Part shown: positions 1 to 8,715 of the stretch, in pieces
Position numbering within the stretch: position 1 is the stretch's first letter
Layout of the letters: each line of letters starts with the position of its first letter
From: Cuspidothrix sp046080565
GTDB lineage: Bacteria > Cyanobacteriota > Cyanobacteriia > Cyanobacteriales > Nostocaceae
DNA: 23,158 bases
Assembly (NCBI GenBank): GCA_046080565.1
Contig: JBJTUF010000218.1
Location: 1-23,158 of the forward strand
Direction: 5' to 3'
The notes under the pieces: model-generated
Databases searched by the model: none
Seen by the model: the letters and a program-made list of their open reading frames with translations, nothing else
Told to the model about the DNA's origin: nothing
Made by a program: the position numbers and the translations under genes

Positions 1-1
1 G

Positions 2-115
2 GTACATCAAATGTTCCAAAAAACTATAGAAGAATTAATGCAATTTAGCCGCTATCGGTTGAAGGATTACATCAAAGGGCAAAGAGCTATGAAGCTTGCT
101 CTCTCTAGCTTCTAG
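2..115 (+). CDS. C-terminal end of an unidentified protein (runs in from the left edge)
   Basis: A + strand frame is open from the first bases of the window to a TAG at 113-115 and encodes about 37 residues. It ends in a basic stretch (FSRYRLKDYIKGQRAMKLAL) that looks like an ordinary protein C-terminus. It converges on the zinc-ribbon gene, whose stop is 16 bp away. I do not recognise the family and the fragment is short, so it could be a chance open frame. Confidence 0.3.
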   Translation, partial: VHQMFQKTIEELMQFSRYRLKDYIKGQRAMKLALSSF

Positions 116-131
116 CTATCTTGTCCTCCTG

Positions 132-719
132 TCAGAAATTAAATACTTCGTCATTAAATACTTCGTTATTATCATTAAGATTGTCTGATTCATTTGATAA
201 ATCTGGTTCATTGGCTTGATTTTTTGATTCTGTCTCAGTTAACAAAATCTTACTTAAAGATTGAGAAGGTAGTTTTTCATTTATTTGCTGTAAAATAGTC
301 AGCATATCTGGTAAACACTCAACATTAGTAGATATCTTTGACAAAGATTGTGCTACTGATGAATTATTTAATGAAGTTTGATTATTTTCATTAGCTGCTT
401 GTAATTGTTGCTTTAAAAGCAAATTTTCTTCAGTAGCTGTTTCCAATTGTTGCTTTAAATCAGTAGCTGTTTCCAATTGTTGCTTTAAAAGTGAATTTTC
501 TGCATTAGCTGCTTCTAAATTTTGTTTAAACTGTGAATATGAGTAACAAATCTTCTTCCAAGCTTCTTGCGCTGATTGTAATCTTTTCTTTTCTCTTTCC
601 TGTATTTCATAATTCTGCAATAAATTTGGCGGACAAGGAGTAAGTAAATAAGAACAGTTGGAACAAAATTCAACTTTATTTTCAATATGCTCTTGACCGC
701 AAACTGGACATTTTAACAT
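132..719 (-). CDS. Zinc-ribbon plus coiled-coil protein, unknown function
   Basis: About 195 residues if translation starts at the ATG ending at 719. A TTG 12 bp further upstream is in frame, but the ATG places the zinc ribbon at the N-terminus and has AGAGG about 11 bp before it. The first 22 residues carry two CxxC knuckles (Cys4, Cys7, Cys19, Cys22), a typical zinc ribbon. Residues about 40-110 form a strongly predicted coiled coil with repeated LKQQLETAT units. The tail is acidic, rich in Asn, Asp and Glu, and ends EVFNF. No signal peptide or membrane segment is visible, so it is probably cytoplasmic. It lies 105 bp downstream of the truncated Hsp70-like gene in the same direction. That spacing suggests, by inference, a two-gene unit in which this protein serves as adaptor or exchange-factor-like partner. 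I do not recognise a named family. Confidence 0.72.
   Translation of the reverse strand: MLKCPVCGQEHIENKVEFCSNCSYLLTPCPPNLLQNYEIQEREKKRLQSAQEAWKKICYSYSQFKQNLEAANAENSLLKQQLETATDLKQQLETATEENLLLKQQLQAANENNQTSLNNSSVAQSLSKISTNVECLPDMLTILQQINEKLPSQSLSKILLTETESKNQANEPDLSNESDNLNDNNEVFNDEVFNF
431..490. repeat. 30-bp in-frame tandem duplication inside the coiled coil
   Basis: Two adjacent 30-bp units (431-460 and 461-490) begin CAGTAGCTGTTTCCAATTG and differ only at their last base. The unit is a multiple of three, so it adds one ten-residue LKQQLETAT-type block to the coiled coil of the zinc-ribbon protein without breaking the frame. The near identity points to a recent duplication. Confidence 0.85.
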
Positions 720-824
720 TAGTATTACCAACCTCTAAAGTATTTGAACTATGAATTTAATTGAGGAGACGATAGATAGGGCGATTAAATCGCCCATTAA
801 TATGTTCATTAACCAAAAAATACG

Positions 825-1958
825 TTATTTCCCTGCCCATTCTTTCCCTAAAACTTTCAGCAATGCCTTTAATCCAAGGATAAAAGGAGCTTCTTCACGA
901 ATGTTTTCAACTGTACCTTCAATGGTAATCAAGGAATTTTTCAATTCCCTTTCTGTCGCTCGCCATAATTTCTCGTTATAATCTGGTTCGGGATCATCTA
1001 AATGTTCCTTTAATTTATAGAGTTCTAAAGGTTTTATCCCATCAATTCCTAATTGGTCTAAACTGACATGAAAAGCATCTAAAAATAGTTTCAATTGATT
1101 GAGTGTGGGAATTTGATAGTCACCTCTATTGATACTCCTTGCTTGCAATTGTAACCGTTCTTGCCGGCCAAACTGTTCTTGACCAATAATACAATCTTCC
1201 CCAGCAATGATAGGATCTTTTTCGTTTTTACCTAGCCCTTCTAATTTTCGATCTTTTAAAACTAAACCACAAGCAGCTTCATCCTTGGGATTTCGACTAA
1301 GACGGGTTAGTTCTTCTGTATCAGGAAAACCAGAAGCAATACTCATCATGCTACTAAATAAAGTATTAATTTCGGAATTGCTGCCAAATTCACCACCTTC
1401 TGCTAACCAATGCAGTAGTCGTGAAGCATTTCCACCAACATAAACAGGTGTGATTTGATTTTCAGAATATTTACCCTCTTGGTATAAAACTGAGAGAATT
1501 TGACCAACATAAAAGTATAATCCACAAACACCAATTGCCATTAAGCGAATTAGTCCTTGAAAATCTTTATCTTCTGTAAATCTATCTCGTTTTGTTTCTA
1601 GCCAATTACCGGCTTCTAGCCGCATCCAAACATCAAGTTTAGCATTAAAAGCTTGACCTTTTAACTTACTCCAAATCTGAATATCCTTAATATTAGGATC
1701 TAACTTTTTTAAGAAGTTAGGATTCATCTCCATGAATTGCGAAAAAAGTTGACTACCTGCTAATAGAACTGAACATTGATGCAGAAGTTTATCATTTTGC
1801 CAGATAGAAATATCTGATGTACCACCACCCATATCAATACAAGTGCTACTAACTAAATCATATTCTTCCTGTTCAGCAAAATATTGGGCAACGGCTAAAC
1901 TTTCAGTACGGAAATAAGTAGGATTATCTTTGTCTGGACTATTATGAATAATCCCTGA
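825..1958 (-). pseudogene. Hsp70/actin-fold ATPase, 5'-truncated
   Basis: The frame is open from 1958 to the TAA at 825-827 (about 377 codons), well upstream of the first ATG at 1832. The residues encoded above that ATG (TESLAVAQYFAEQEEYDL, then SSTCID) match the lead-in to the phosphate-2 loop and are clearly coding, so the ATG at 1832 is internal. Visible motifs are the phosphate-2 loop DMGGGTSDISIW and the adenosine loop VYVGGNASRLLHWL, both typical of the Hsp70/actin ATPase fold. The N-terminal subdomain with phosphate-1 (usually DxGTxxS) is missing. A stop at 1959-1961 on this strand marks the break, which coincides with the break in the SGNH gene on the other strand. The C-terminal third is helical and unrecognised. 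The zinc-ribbon/coiled-coil gene follows on the same strand. It is probably a non-functional remnant, unless the junction is an assembly artefact. Confidence 0.75.
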
Positions 1959-1961
1959 TTA
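1949..1961. other. Breakpoint joining two 5'-truncated divergent genes
   Basis: The minus-strand Hsp70-like frame is closed by a stop at 1959-1961. The plus-strand SGNH frame is closed by a stop at 1949-1951. Both genes lose their N-terminal coding part inside the same 13 bp, and there is no promoter-sized spacer. This is what a deletion, inversion or mis-join between two unrelated genes would leave. Confidence 0.7.
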
Positions 1962-2581
1962 CTAGAGCAGGTAATCATCCAAGGGGATATGTTTCGATTG
2001 TTAAAAACTCTTTGAAAAAAGAATACACCAATCCCAGCGTTGAGGTGATAGGATCTGGGGTTGATGGCAATAAAGTCCCTAACTTACAAGCACGCCTAAA
2101 AAAAGATATTATAGCCAATAGTCCGACTCATGTTGTGATTTACATTGGTGTTAATGATGTATGGCATTTTCATGACTCGAGAAGAGAACCGGGAACTGAT
2201 CGTCAAGTATTTGAGCAAGGATTACGGGATCTGATTAAACAGATCAGAGCGGTAGGATATGAGGTTTTGTTGTGTACTCCTACTGTAGTAGGGGAAGATC
2301 CTGATAGTAATACACCTGTGAATCAACTATTAATAGAATATGCAGAAATATCTCGGACTGTAGCCAAAACTTCAGGAGTTCCTTTGTGTGATTTATGTTC
2401 TGCTTTTGTCAAGTATTTGCGAAGTAATAATCCTCAGAAATTATATGAGGGTATTCTTACTACTGATGGAGTTCATCTTAATGATCAGGGTAATCTTTTT
2501 GTCGCTAATGTGATGTTAGATAATTTACGTCCTTTACTCAATGCCAAGTCCAAAAAGAATGTCAATTCTCCACAAAAATAA
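1958..2581 (+). pseudogene. SGNH/GDSL-family hydrolase, truncated just at the catalytic serine
   Basis: From 1958 the frame reads ITRAGNHPRGYVSIVKNSL and continues to the TAA at 2579-2581, about 207 codons. Family knowledge: SGNH hydrolases begin with a GDSxT block carrying the nucleophilic Ser, followed by Gly, Asn and Asp-x-x-His blocks. Here ITRAGN fits the residues that follow GDS. Block II is seen as GSGVDGNK, block III as IYIGVND and block V as DGVHLND, but the Gly-Asp-Ser itself is gone. A TTG at 2012 could start a shorter product, but that too would lack the nucleophile. The missing part ends at the breakpoint shared with the Hsp70-like remnant. Substrate unknown; this family usually includes esterases and lipases. 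Confidence 0.78.
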
Positions 2582-2599
2582 ACTATGATTAATAATTAA

Positions 2600-3508
2600 C
2601 TATTTTTGGGTTTCCTGGCGATAGGCTAGAGCAAAACGTTCAATTCCTGCCAAATCCCCATGAATAGAAATATCTCGATAATTACCGTTATTTTCTAATA
2701 ATTCCCTTACTATTTCCGCCTGTCCTGCCATCATTTCAATTAACCACACCCCACCGGGCCGCAAATAATCAGGGGAAAGTGTAATTAAATGACGGATATA
2801 GTCTAAACCGTCTACACCACCATCTAGGGCTAAATGGGGTTCATGTTTAACTACTTCTGGCTGTAAAGTGAGTACAGTATCACTGGGAATATAAGGCGGA
2901 TTTGATACCATACCACTAAACTGACCTTGAAGAGATTCTAGGGGTTGCCACCAAGAACCTTGATAAAATTGAATCTTTTCTGTAAAACCTAAATTTTCAG
3001 TGTTAGTTTTTGCAACTTTTAACGCTGCTGGACTAATATCTACGGCATGAATGGTAGCATTGGTTAATGCTTCTGCTAGTCCAAGAGCGATCGCACCACT
3101 ACCGGTTCCTAAATCTGCCCAATGTCCTGCTTTCATCTCATCATTAGCAGCAGTTACAACCAAGTCAATTAATATTTCTGTTTCTGGTCTGGGAATTAAA
3201 ACCGCTTGGGAAACTGTGAGTTGAAATCTCCGCCAAGAGGTAATACCTGCAATATATTGTATTGGTAAACGATCATTTAATCGTCTTTGCCACAATTTTT
3301 CTAATTCTGGGAAAGACAATGACATGGAAATTTGATCCCATGTTTTGAAAGTTTCTAAACGCAAGTTCAACCTGTCTAAATTAGCTATTGTTTCTAATAG
3401 CCAATCTATTTCTTTGGGAGATATATCCGCCGCCATAGCAGCTTGAATTGCCGCAGTTCTCCACTGCCAAAGTTCTAAACCAGAAACTATTTGATTTGCT
3501 TCTAACAT
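2600..3508 (-). CDS. prmC: PrmC, release factor glutamine N5-methyltransferase
   Basis: 302 residues, the normal length for PrmC/HemK. It transfers a methyl group from S-adenosylmethionine to the Gln of the GGQ motif in peptide release factors RF1 and RF2 in the cytoplasm, which promotes translation termination. The N-terminal helical domain (about residues 1-85) binds the release factor. The PRPETE segment follows, then the SAM-binding loop ADLGTGSGAIALGLA at about 131-145, and the catalytic NPPY at about 203-206. These together are diagnostic. The ATG at 3506-3508 has no clear ribosome binding site. The tandem repeat tract begins within a few bases upstream, so transcription probably comes from further up, perhaps from the tic22-like gene 215 bp away on the same strand. 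The gene is intact. Confidence 0.95.
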   Translation of the reverse strand: MLEANQIVSGLELWQWRTAAIQAAMAADISPKEIDWLLETIANLDRLNLRLETFKTWDQISMSLSFPELEKLWQRRLNDRLPIQYIAGITSWRRFQLTVSQAVLIPRPETEILIDLVVTAANDEMKAGHWADLGTGSGAIALGLAEALTNATIHAVDISPAALKVAKTNTENLGFTEKIQFYQGSWWQPLESLQGQFSGMVSNPPYIPSDTVLTLQPEVVKHEPHLALDGGVDGLDYIRHLITLSPDYLRPGGVWLIEMMAGQAEIVRELLENNGNYRDISIHGDLAGIERFALAYRQETQK

Positions 3509-3723
3509 AGTTGACAGGGAACAGGGAACAGGGAACAGGGAACAGGGGAGCAGGGGAGCAGTGGTTCGACTTCGCTCACCAACCGGGGAGTAGGGGAACA
3601 GGGGAGTAGGGGAGAAATTTTTTTCTTCTGAACTCCTGATAGCGAAGCGTGGCGTTAGCCATACTTCTGACTCCTAATCTTCTGTCACCTGTCACCTGTT
3701 CCCTGTCACCTGCTATAGTTACA
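3509..3723. repeat. Short tandemly repeated repetitive (STRR) tract between tic22-like gene and prmC
   Basis: The whole 215-bp spacer is low complexity. It has four units of AGGGAAC, then GGGGAGCA and GGGGAGTA variants, a TTCGACTTCGCTCAC insert at 3565-3579, a GATAGCGAAGCG-type small dispersed repeat, and CACCTGT/TTCCCTGT units near 3688-3713. Heptameric tracts like this are known from heterocystous cyanobacteria. No gene is visible. The tract reaches to within about 6 bp of the prmC start codon. Confidence 0.85.
3638..3664 (-). repeat. Small dispersed repeat (copy 1 of 3)
   Basis: On the minus strand this reads GTATGGCTAACGCCACGCTT, then CGCTATCA. Near-identical copies sit at 9045-9072 and 15287-15313, each next to AGGAGTTCAG or AGAAGTTCAG. 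The size and the nesting in tandem repeats fit the small dispersed repeats described from Nostoc genomes. Confidence 0.7.
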
Positions 3724-4488
3724 TTATTTTTTCTTTTGTTGGTTCTGAACTATCGAACGAATAAATTCAATTGATTCCCGTGATGGATACAACAAAATCT
3801 TGCTAGCAGTGGGATCATTACTACTATTAAGAGTATCAATTACTCCATACAAATCTACGACTTGGATTTCTGTATTTGCTGCTTCTTTGGGTTTAGCTTT
3901 TTTGAACTCTTCTAAAAGGGCTAATGCTTGTTCTTTATCAAAGTAGAAAGGAATTAACCGTTGATTACCTTGGGGAATAGTCAAATAGCTATTTCCTTGT
4001 TTGAATTTTGGCACAAATAAGGGAATACCATTAAATTGTTGACCTTTACCACCTTGATTAACCATATTTCTGGCTATATCAACTTGTTGTTTTGTAGGTA
4101 CTAAGGTAAAAACTACATTTGAGTCTTTTTTCTTATTATTTTCTAAGACTAATTTATAGTAATCTGCTAAAGAAAGAGGTCTAACTTGAATACTGCTTGC
4201 TAACTGCGGATTTTCTTTTTTTAGTCTACCGTCTAAAAAGGTTTGAGCATCTTTTTTACTTATAAAAAAGCCTATTTGAGAAATAGTTTTAGATTCATTT
4301 TTTCTGGAGATAACGACAAATTCTCCTTTAGGATTAGTCAGGGTAAAAATGGGTACTTCCTGTAAAGTTTTGACTACTTGCTCTTGTGGTAGTGCCAAAG
4401 CTTGCATATTATTCATACCTGATAGTCCGGCAAACATGACGCTACTTGCTAGACCTAATGTTATACCCCAACGTACTAATAATTTCAT
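3724..4488 (-). CDS. Tic22-family protein, exported
   Basis: 254 residues from the ATG at 4486-4488. This start has AAGGAG 6 bp upstream and opens directly into a signal peptide (MKLLVRWGITLGLASSVMFA, likely cut after the ALA-type site near residue 31). The ATG 12 codons upstream lacks these features. The mature part, with repeated IPVF-like segments (VPIFTLTNPKGEFV, GIPLFVPKF), matches the Tic22-like family. Known family role: the chloroplast protein works in preprotein import, and the cyanobacterial homologue is periplasmic or thylakoid-associated and linked to outer-membrane biogenesis. The gene lies 140 bp downstream of the large Hsp70-like gene and upstream of prmC, all on the minus strand. 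A run of Lys ends the protein. Confidence 0.85.
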   Translation of the reverse strand: MKLLVRWGITLGLASSVMFAGLSGMNNMQALALPQEQVVKTLQEVPIFTLTNPKGEFVVISRKNESKTISQIGFFISKKDAQTFLDGRLKKENPQLASSIQVRPLSLADYYKLVLENNKKKDSNVVFTLVPTKQQVDIARNMVNQGGKGQQFNGIPLFVPKFKQGNSYLTIPQGNQRLIPFYFDKEQALALLEEFKKAKPKEAANTEIQVVDLYGVIDTLNSSNDPTASKILLYPSRESIEFIRSIVQNQQKKK

Positions 4489-4628
4489 GATTACTCCTTG
4501 TGTTAATTCTGTACCCCTAGCCAAAAGCTTTTAAGTCATATTATATGTCTTCGCCACGGATCAGTTATATCCTGATGTTTTGAAGATTACAAGTAATGGT
4601 TAACGTTTGTTAGCTAATCATTACTCAT

Positions 4629-7600
4629 TTATACTAGACTCTGTAGCAGATAAGTATAGGGTTCGTCTAGAGATTGAACGGTACTAGATTTGATGGTCTC
4701 TAAATAACGTAATAAAAACTGGACTTGTTGATGATTGGGACGATAGGAAAGATTGCCTTGTTTCTCAACTAGGGGCGAAATCCCCGGTGTCAAGGAAGCT
4801 ATGGTTTTATAATCGGGGTTTTGTTGAGAGTTATGGGTTAACCACAGTCTATCGGAAGATGCAGGAATTAAACCAGATGGTAGTTCCCCTTCTAAAAAAG
4901 CTAATAATCGCTGTTGACAATTGCGGGTATTGATACCACGACTTTCAAATAACTGCAAGACTTCACCAAAGGATAGGGAACGGTTGGGTAATATTTTCAG
5001 CAATTCCGAGAATAGGAAATAGTCTGTATATTGTTGTTTAGGTATGTCTAGAATGTGGGGATGTAAGGGTAACATGGCTAAACCTAATGCTACGCGGCTA
5101 CAGTTAGGAGCGCCATTTTCTCCTAGATATGAATCTTGAATAATTTTGGCATTGGGTAGTTTTTGCCGTAACCAACGGTTGATAGTACCAACGGAAGCTA
5201 CTCCACCGCTGAGGATAGCTTGATTAATGGATTCGGTGGGAATACCACGAGCTACTAATAATTTATTCAGTTCTCGGTTAAGACGGCGAACAAAGGGGAC
5301 AAATACTTGGCTTTCTAAGTCTCGACGCTGTAATACCCAGCGCTGATCTGCTAATTCTAGGGTAAAACTTTCTTGATGTTGTAGGATTAATTTTAAAGCT
5401 AAAGCTGCATCTAATAAGGCTTGTCCGAGGAGGGAACTTTCTAGACGTTGCTGGAAGATGATTCGCGCTTGTGTATCTGGTTCTCCTACTTTTGGTAATT
5501 TGAGTGTTTCCAATCCTAAACTAGAAAATTGCATTTGGTCTAAACCAGGAATAGAGGGTTGCCAATGCCAAGGATTAGTGTTAGCAGATTGAGTATTAGA
5601 TTCTCCTGGTTGACGGGTTTGGCGAGATTTTGGTGGTAGTAGTAATTGACAAATAATATCCTGTTCCATCCCTTTGCCGGCATAAGCAAAATTGTGGAGC
5701 ATGAAATGGTTATGTCTCAATTCCTCTAAATTTGCTGGTATGTCTACTAAGGACATTTCTGTGGCGATCGCCCCGATATTAATAGCGAGGGTGTTACCTA
5801 AGAGGGGATAATCACTGGTTTTGAGAATTTGTAAGTTCTCATTATTGGTAATGTTGACTGGTTGACCATCAAAAGTGTCTAATTCTGGTAGTAAGGTAGC
5901 GATCGCTTCTTCAACAAACAAGATTTGTTGAGGATGGGAAACCAGTTGACCGGTAATTATAGCTTCCCGAATATTAAAGCGATATTGTTCTGTCCAATTA
6001 GAAGGACAACTACAAATCACAACAGAGATATTTTTAATTATTTTGCAGAAATTGGTGTGATTCATTCCCAAAGCATTGGCGATTAATGCTGGTGTGGTGC
6101 TTGTTTGACTCGATCTGAGGGTTAAGAGTAATTTTGAGAGCGATCGCACCACCCAAATTAAAGGACCTGCTGAAAATTCATTTAACTGTAACATTGGTTC
6201 CCATTTTTGCCGTTCTTGTTGGTAGGGAACTGCTATTTGTAAAAAAGGCTTTAACTGGGCTGAATATATATGAGAGGCAGCAGGTTCTCCCGAATTTTTG
6301 TCCTGATTTGATGCCGAATTATTCGGTAAGTAAACTTCTGCCGGTAAACGAAATGATTGCTGAAATGTCGAACTGCCATCTTGCTGTTCGGCTGACCAAT
6401 AAATCGGATAAACTACCAATTTTGAACGATTTAATAAAGCCGCAGAAATACCTGTCGTGCCAATATCAATTCCTAAATACCAGGTTTGATCTACATGATG
6501 TTTATCCCCCAAATCATTATTGCCATCATCAGGAATGGAGGTTTGAGAAGCCGTAATTGGTGATTGTTGATTTGTAACTGGAGACTGAGAAAATGTTTCT
6601 TTCTTCTCTTCTATATAAGTTGGAGTTTCAGAAATTGAATCTGTTGCTTTCTCTTCTATATATGTTATGGTTGGTGAACTCAAATCTGTTTCTGAATTGC
6701 TAACTATATTTAGATACTCTGTCTGAGTTGCATTGTTTAATTCTGGTGTCGGTAATGGCAGAGAATTTAATGGTTGATCAAAATTAGCTAAATCTTGATC
6801 TAATTGTTGTAACTGTTGTGCATCCAAAACAATTTCAGGAATTGCCGGGCGATCATTATCTACTAAAGAGAGTAAATTTTCCTCCGCCGAGGCTGGAATA
6901 TAATCATCTAAGATCGGCTCTCGATTATCTTCTGTTGTCACTGGTGGTAATGACACTGAAGCAACATCTAAATCTGGATTATCTAACTGACTCTGTAATG
7001 ATTCTAGTGGTAATTGCTCATCGGCAGTATCAATTAATAAATCAGTTAAAACTGTAATTCTATCAGCACTATTTTCATCAGTTTGAACAAGTTCTAATTC
7101 ATTTAGTGGTTGAACTTCGGTATTATTTTCTTCATTTTCCGGGCTATTATTTATTTTTGCTGGTAAATCAGTTAACTGTGTTTCACTTGGTATTTTATCT
7201 ATATTACTAACTATCTTATCATTGATTTCTGTCACCAACAAATCATTATCTAAAGTTTCCGAATTACTAGATAAACTACTATCTTTAGTGCCGATAGTTT
7301 CATCAGATAATGACAAATTTGGTGGTACAAAAATTTCTGTATCTGCATTAAATAAACTTGCATAAAGTTCATCTACTTCATCGGTACTTTGTCCAGATTT
7401 ATCTACTTCAACCTGGACTGGTCGGGGCAATAATTCTGTATCTAATGTAATTGGTGCTATATCTAGAGATGGGATTTCTGGAGATTGAATTTCTGTATTA
7501 CTTGCTGCTATAACAGAACCAGAATTTACTAAAGTTGGATTTTCAAGGGCTAAATTATTAGATTCCTTCGGAAACGATGATGTACTAGCTGCAACATTTG

Positions 7601-8468
7601 CACTAGAAATTACAGGTTGATTTACCAATATTTGCTGTTCTGAATTTTGGATCAAATTATTGATAAAATTCGTCATTAATTGCTCACCTTGCATCCCTTG
7701 ATTGTGCATTTTAGCTAATGCTTGGGATAAGGATTGAGAATAAGTATTAATATTACCTTCTAAAGCTTCAAAAACAACATTCACAGTTCCATCTAGCGCG
7801 AGTAATCGTTGATCTAAGTTCCGCGTAAAATTATTCAGTTGCTCGATTTTATCTGCTGATTCTAAAATAGGTAGAATAGCAGAATTAACACCTTGTAAAT
7901 TTTCTGGCTCAGGATTGTTTGTGATATTGGTATATAATTGTAAGTTGGGTACTAAACGTCCCATGAGAACTTCTAAAAATTCAGCAATCATTTGATCTTG
8001 ATTTGCCAATTGCTGACTTAAGGAATAGTTTTGCAGTCGCTTTTGCTCTAATTGTCTAATCTCCTGAATTAGACTAGCTCGTTCTGCTAAAAGTTTGGAT
8101 AATTCTGCTTGCAATGGCTGAAGTAGAAAATCGAGTTGTTCTTGTATTTGTGATGTTTGAGTATTAGGTGCTTGTTGTTCAAATAAAAAAGATTGTGATA
8201 CACCATCAACATTCGCCTGTTCTTTAAATTGCGTAATTATGGATGATAATCCTGTTGTACCAGATTGGTTGCTGGTGCTTTCTAAAACTTGATTTTCTGA
8301 TTCTTGCTCCTCATCTAATTTACTTAATAACTCATGCACACGCTGTAATATTTCTTTCTCTTGTTGTCCTTGGTTAGAGAGGAATTTAGACAGACCTTTA
8401 CTACTTTGAGATAGTAATTGATCAATTTCTCCAATTAGTTGCTTAATTTCATTAGTATGGGAAGTCAC
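4629..8468 (-). CDS. Giant coiled-coil protein with C-terminal Hsp70-like ATPase domain
   Basis: 1279 residues from a GTG start, with AAGG about 10 bp upstream. Residues about 1-300 are helical and Gln/Leu-rich, probably coiled coil (LSKLLAERASLIQEIRQLEQ). Residues about 330-655 are acidic, low complexity and rich in Ser, Thr, Asn and Pro, probably a disordered linker. From about residue 660 an Hsp70/actin-fold domain starts with a good phosphate-1 loop (WYLGIDIGTTGISAALLN). A degenerate phosphate-2 loop follows at about 889 (LAINIGAIATEMSLVDIP, where DxGGGT is expected), then an adenosine loop near 1084 (AILSGGVASVGTINRWL). A helical tail follows. No Hsp70 substrate-binding domain, signal peptide or membrane segment is seen. 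It is probably a cyanobacterial conserved protein of unknown function. The altered phosphate-2 loop makes ATP hydrolysis doubtful, though binding may remain. The frame is intact over 3.8 kb, so it is likely under selection. Confidence 0.85.
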   Translation of the reverse strand: MTSHTNEIKQLIGEIDQLLSQSSKGLSKFLSNQGQQEKEILQRVHELLSKLDEEQESENQVLESTSNQSGTTGLSSIITQFKEQANVDGVSQSFLFEQQAPNTQTSQIQEQLDFLLQPLQAELSKLLAERASLIQEIRQLEQKRLQNYSLSQQLANQDQMIAEFLEVLMGRLVPNLQLYTNITNNPEPENLQGVNSAILPILESADKIEQLNNFTRNLDQRLLALDGTVNVVFEALEGNINTYSQSLSQALAKMHNQGMQGEQLMTNFINNLIQNSEQQILVNQPVISSANVAASTSSFPKESNNLALENPTLVNSGSVIAASNTEIQSPEIPSLDIAPITLDTELLPRPVQVEVDKSGQSTDEVDELYASLFNADTEIFVPPNLSLSDETIGTKDSSLSSNSETLDNDLLVTEINDKIVSNIDKIPSETQLTDLPAKINNSPENEENNTEVQPLNELELVQTDENSADRITVLTDLLIDTADEQLPLESLQSQLDNPDLDVASVSLPPVTTEDNREPILDDYIPASAEENLLSLVDNDRPAIPEIVLDAQQLQQLDQDLANFDQPLNSLPLPTPELNNATQTEYLNIVSNSETDLSSPTITYIEEKATDSISETPTYIEEKKETFSQSPVTNQQSPITASQTSIPDDGNNDLGDKHHVDQTWYLGIDIGTTGISAALLNRSKLVVYPIYWSAEQQDGSSTFQQSFRLPAEVYLPNNSASNQDKNSGEPAASHIYSAQLKPFLQIAVPYQQERQKWEPMLQLNEFSAGPLIWVVRSLSKLLLTLRSSQTSTTPALIANALGMNHTNFCKIIKNISVVICSCPSNWTEQYRFNIREAIITGQLVSHPQQILFVEEAIATLLPELDTFDGQPVNITNNENLQILKTSDYPLLGNTLAINIGAIATEMSLVDIPANLEELRHNHFMLHNFAYAGKGMEQDIICQLLLPPKSRQTRQPGESNTQSANTNPWHWQPSIPGLDQMQFSSLGLETLKLPKVGEPDTQARIIFQQRLESSLLGQALLDAALALKLILQHQESFTLELADQRWVLQRRDLESQVFVPFVRRLNRELNKLLVARGIPTESINQAILSGGVASVGTINRWLRQKLPNAKIIQDSYLGENGAPNCSRVALGLAMLPLHPHILDIPKQQYTDYFLFSELLKILPNRSLSFGEVLQLFESRGINTRNCQQRLLAFLEGELPSGLIPASSDRLWLTHNSQQNPDYKTIASLTPGISPLVEKQGNLSYRPNHQQVQFLLRYLETIKSSTVQSLDEPYTYLLQSLV

Positions 8469-8715
8469 GTTAAATTACCTTAATGAGAAAAGTACATTGA
8501 TTTGCAAGAGCTTGATAATTACGTAAGTTTTTAGTATTAAAATTCTTACTTCATACTTGGCCAACTAAACGATGTCATGGGATGTGATGGTAATCTGAAT
8601 TTGATTACTGAATTTACTCATGAAGACAGGTAATAGGCAAGGGTATTGATGAAAATGACGGTAGATGAGGTGTTTTCGTCCATAGCTGAGACCATTTTCA
8701 TAAAAATAAATCATA

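Noticed and set aside
751..981. Plus-strand open frame opposite the Hsp70-like remnant
   Set aside because: It overlaps the well-supported minus-strand coding region and shows no protein-like motif of its own.
6134..6556. 140-codon plus-strand frame inside the giant Hsp70-like gene
   Set aside because: It is a shadow of the minus-strand gene, whose motifs are clear. The same holds for 6818-7057.
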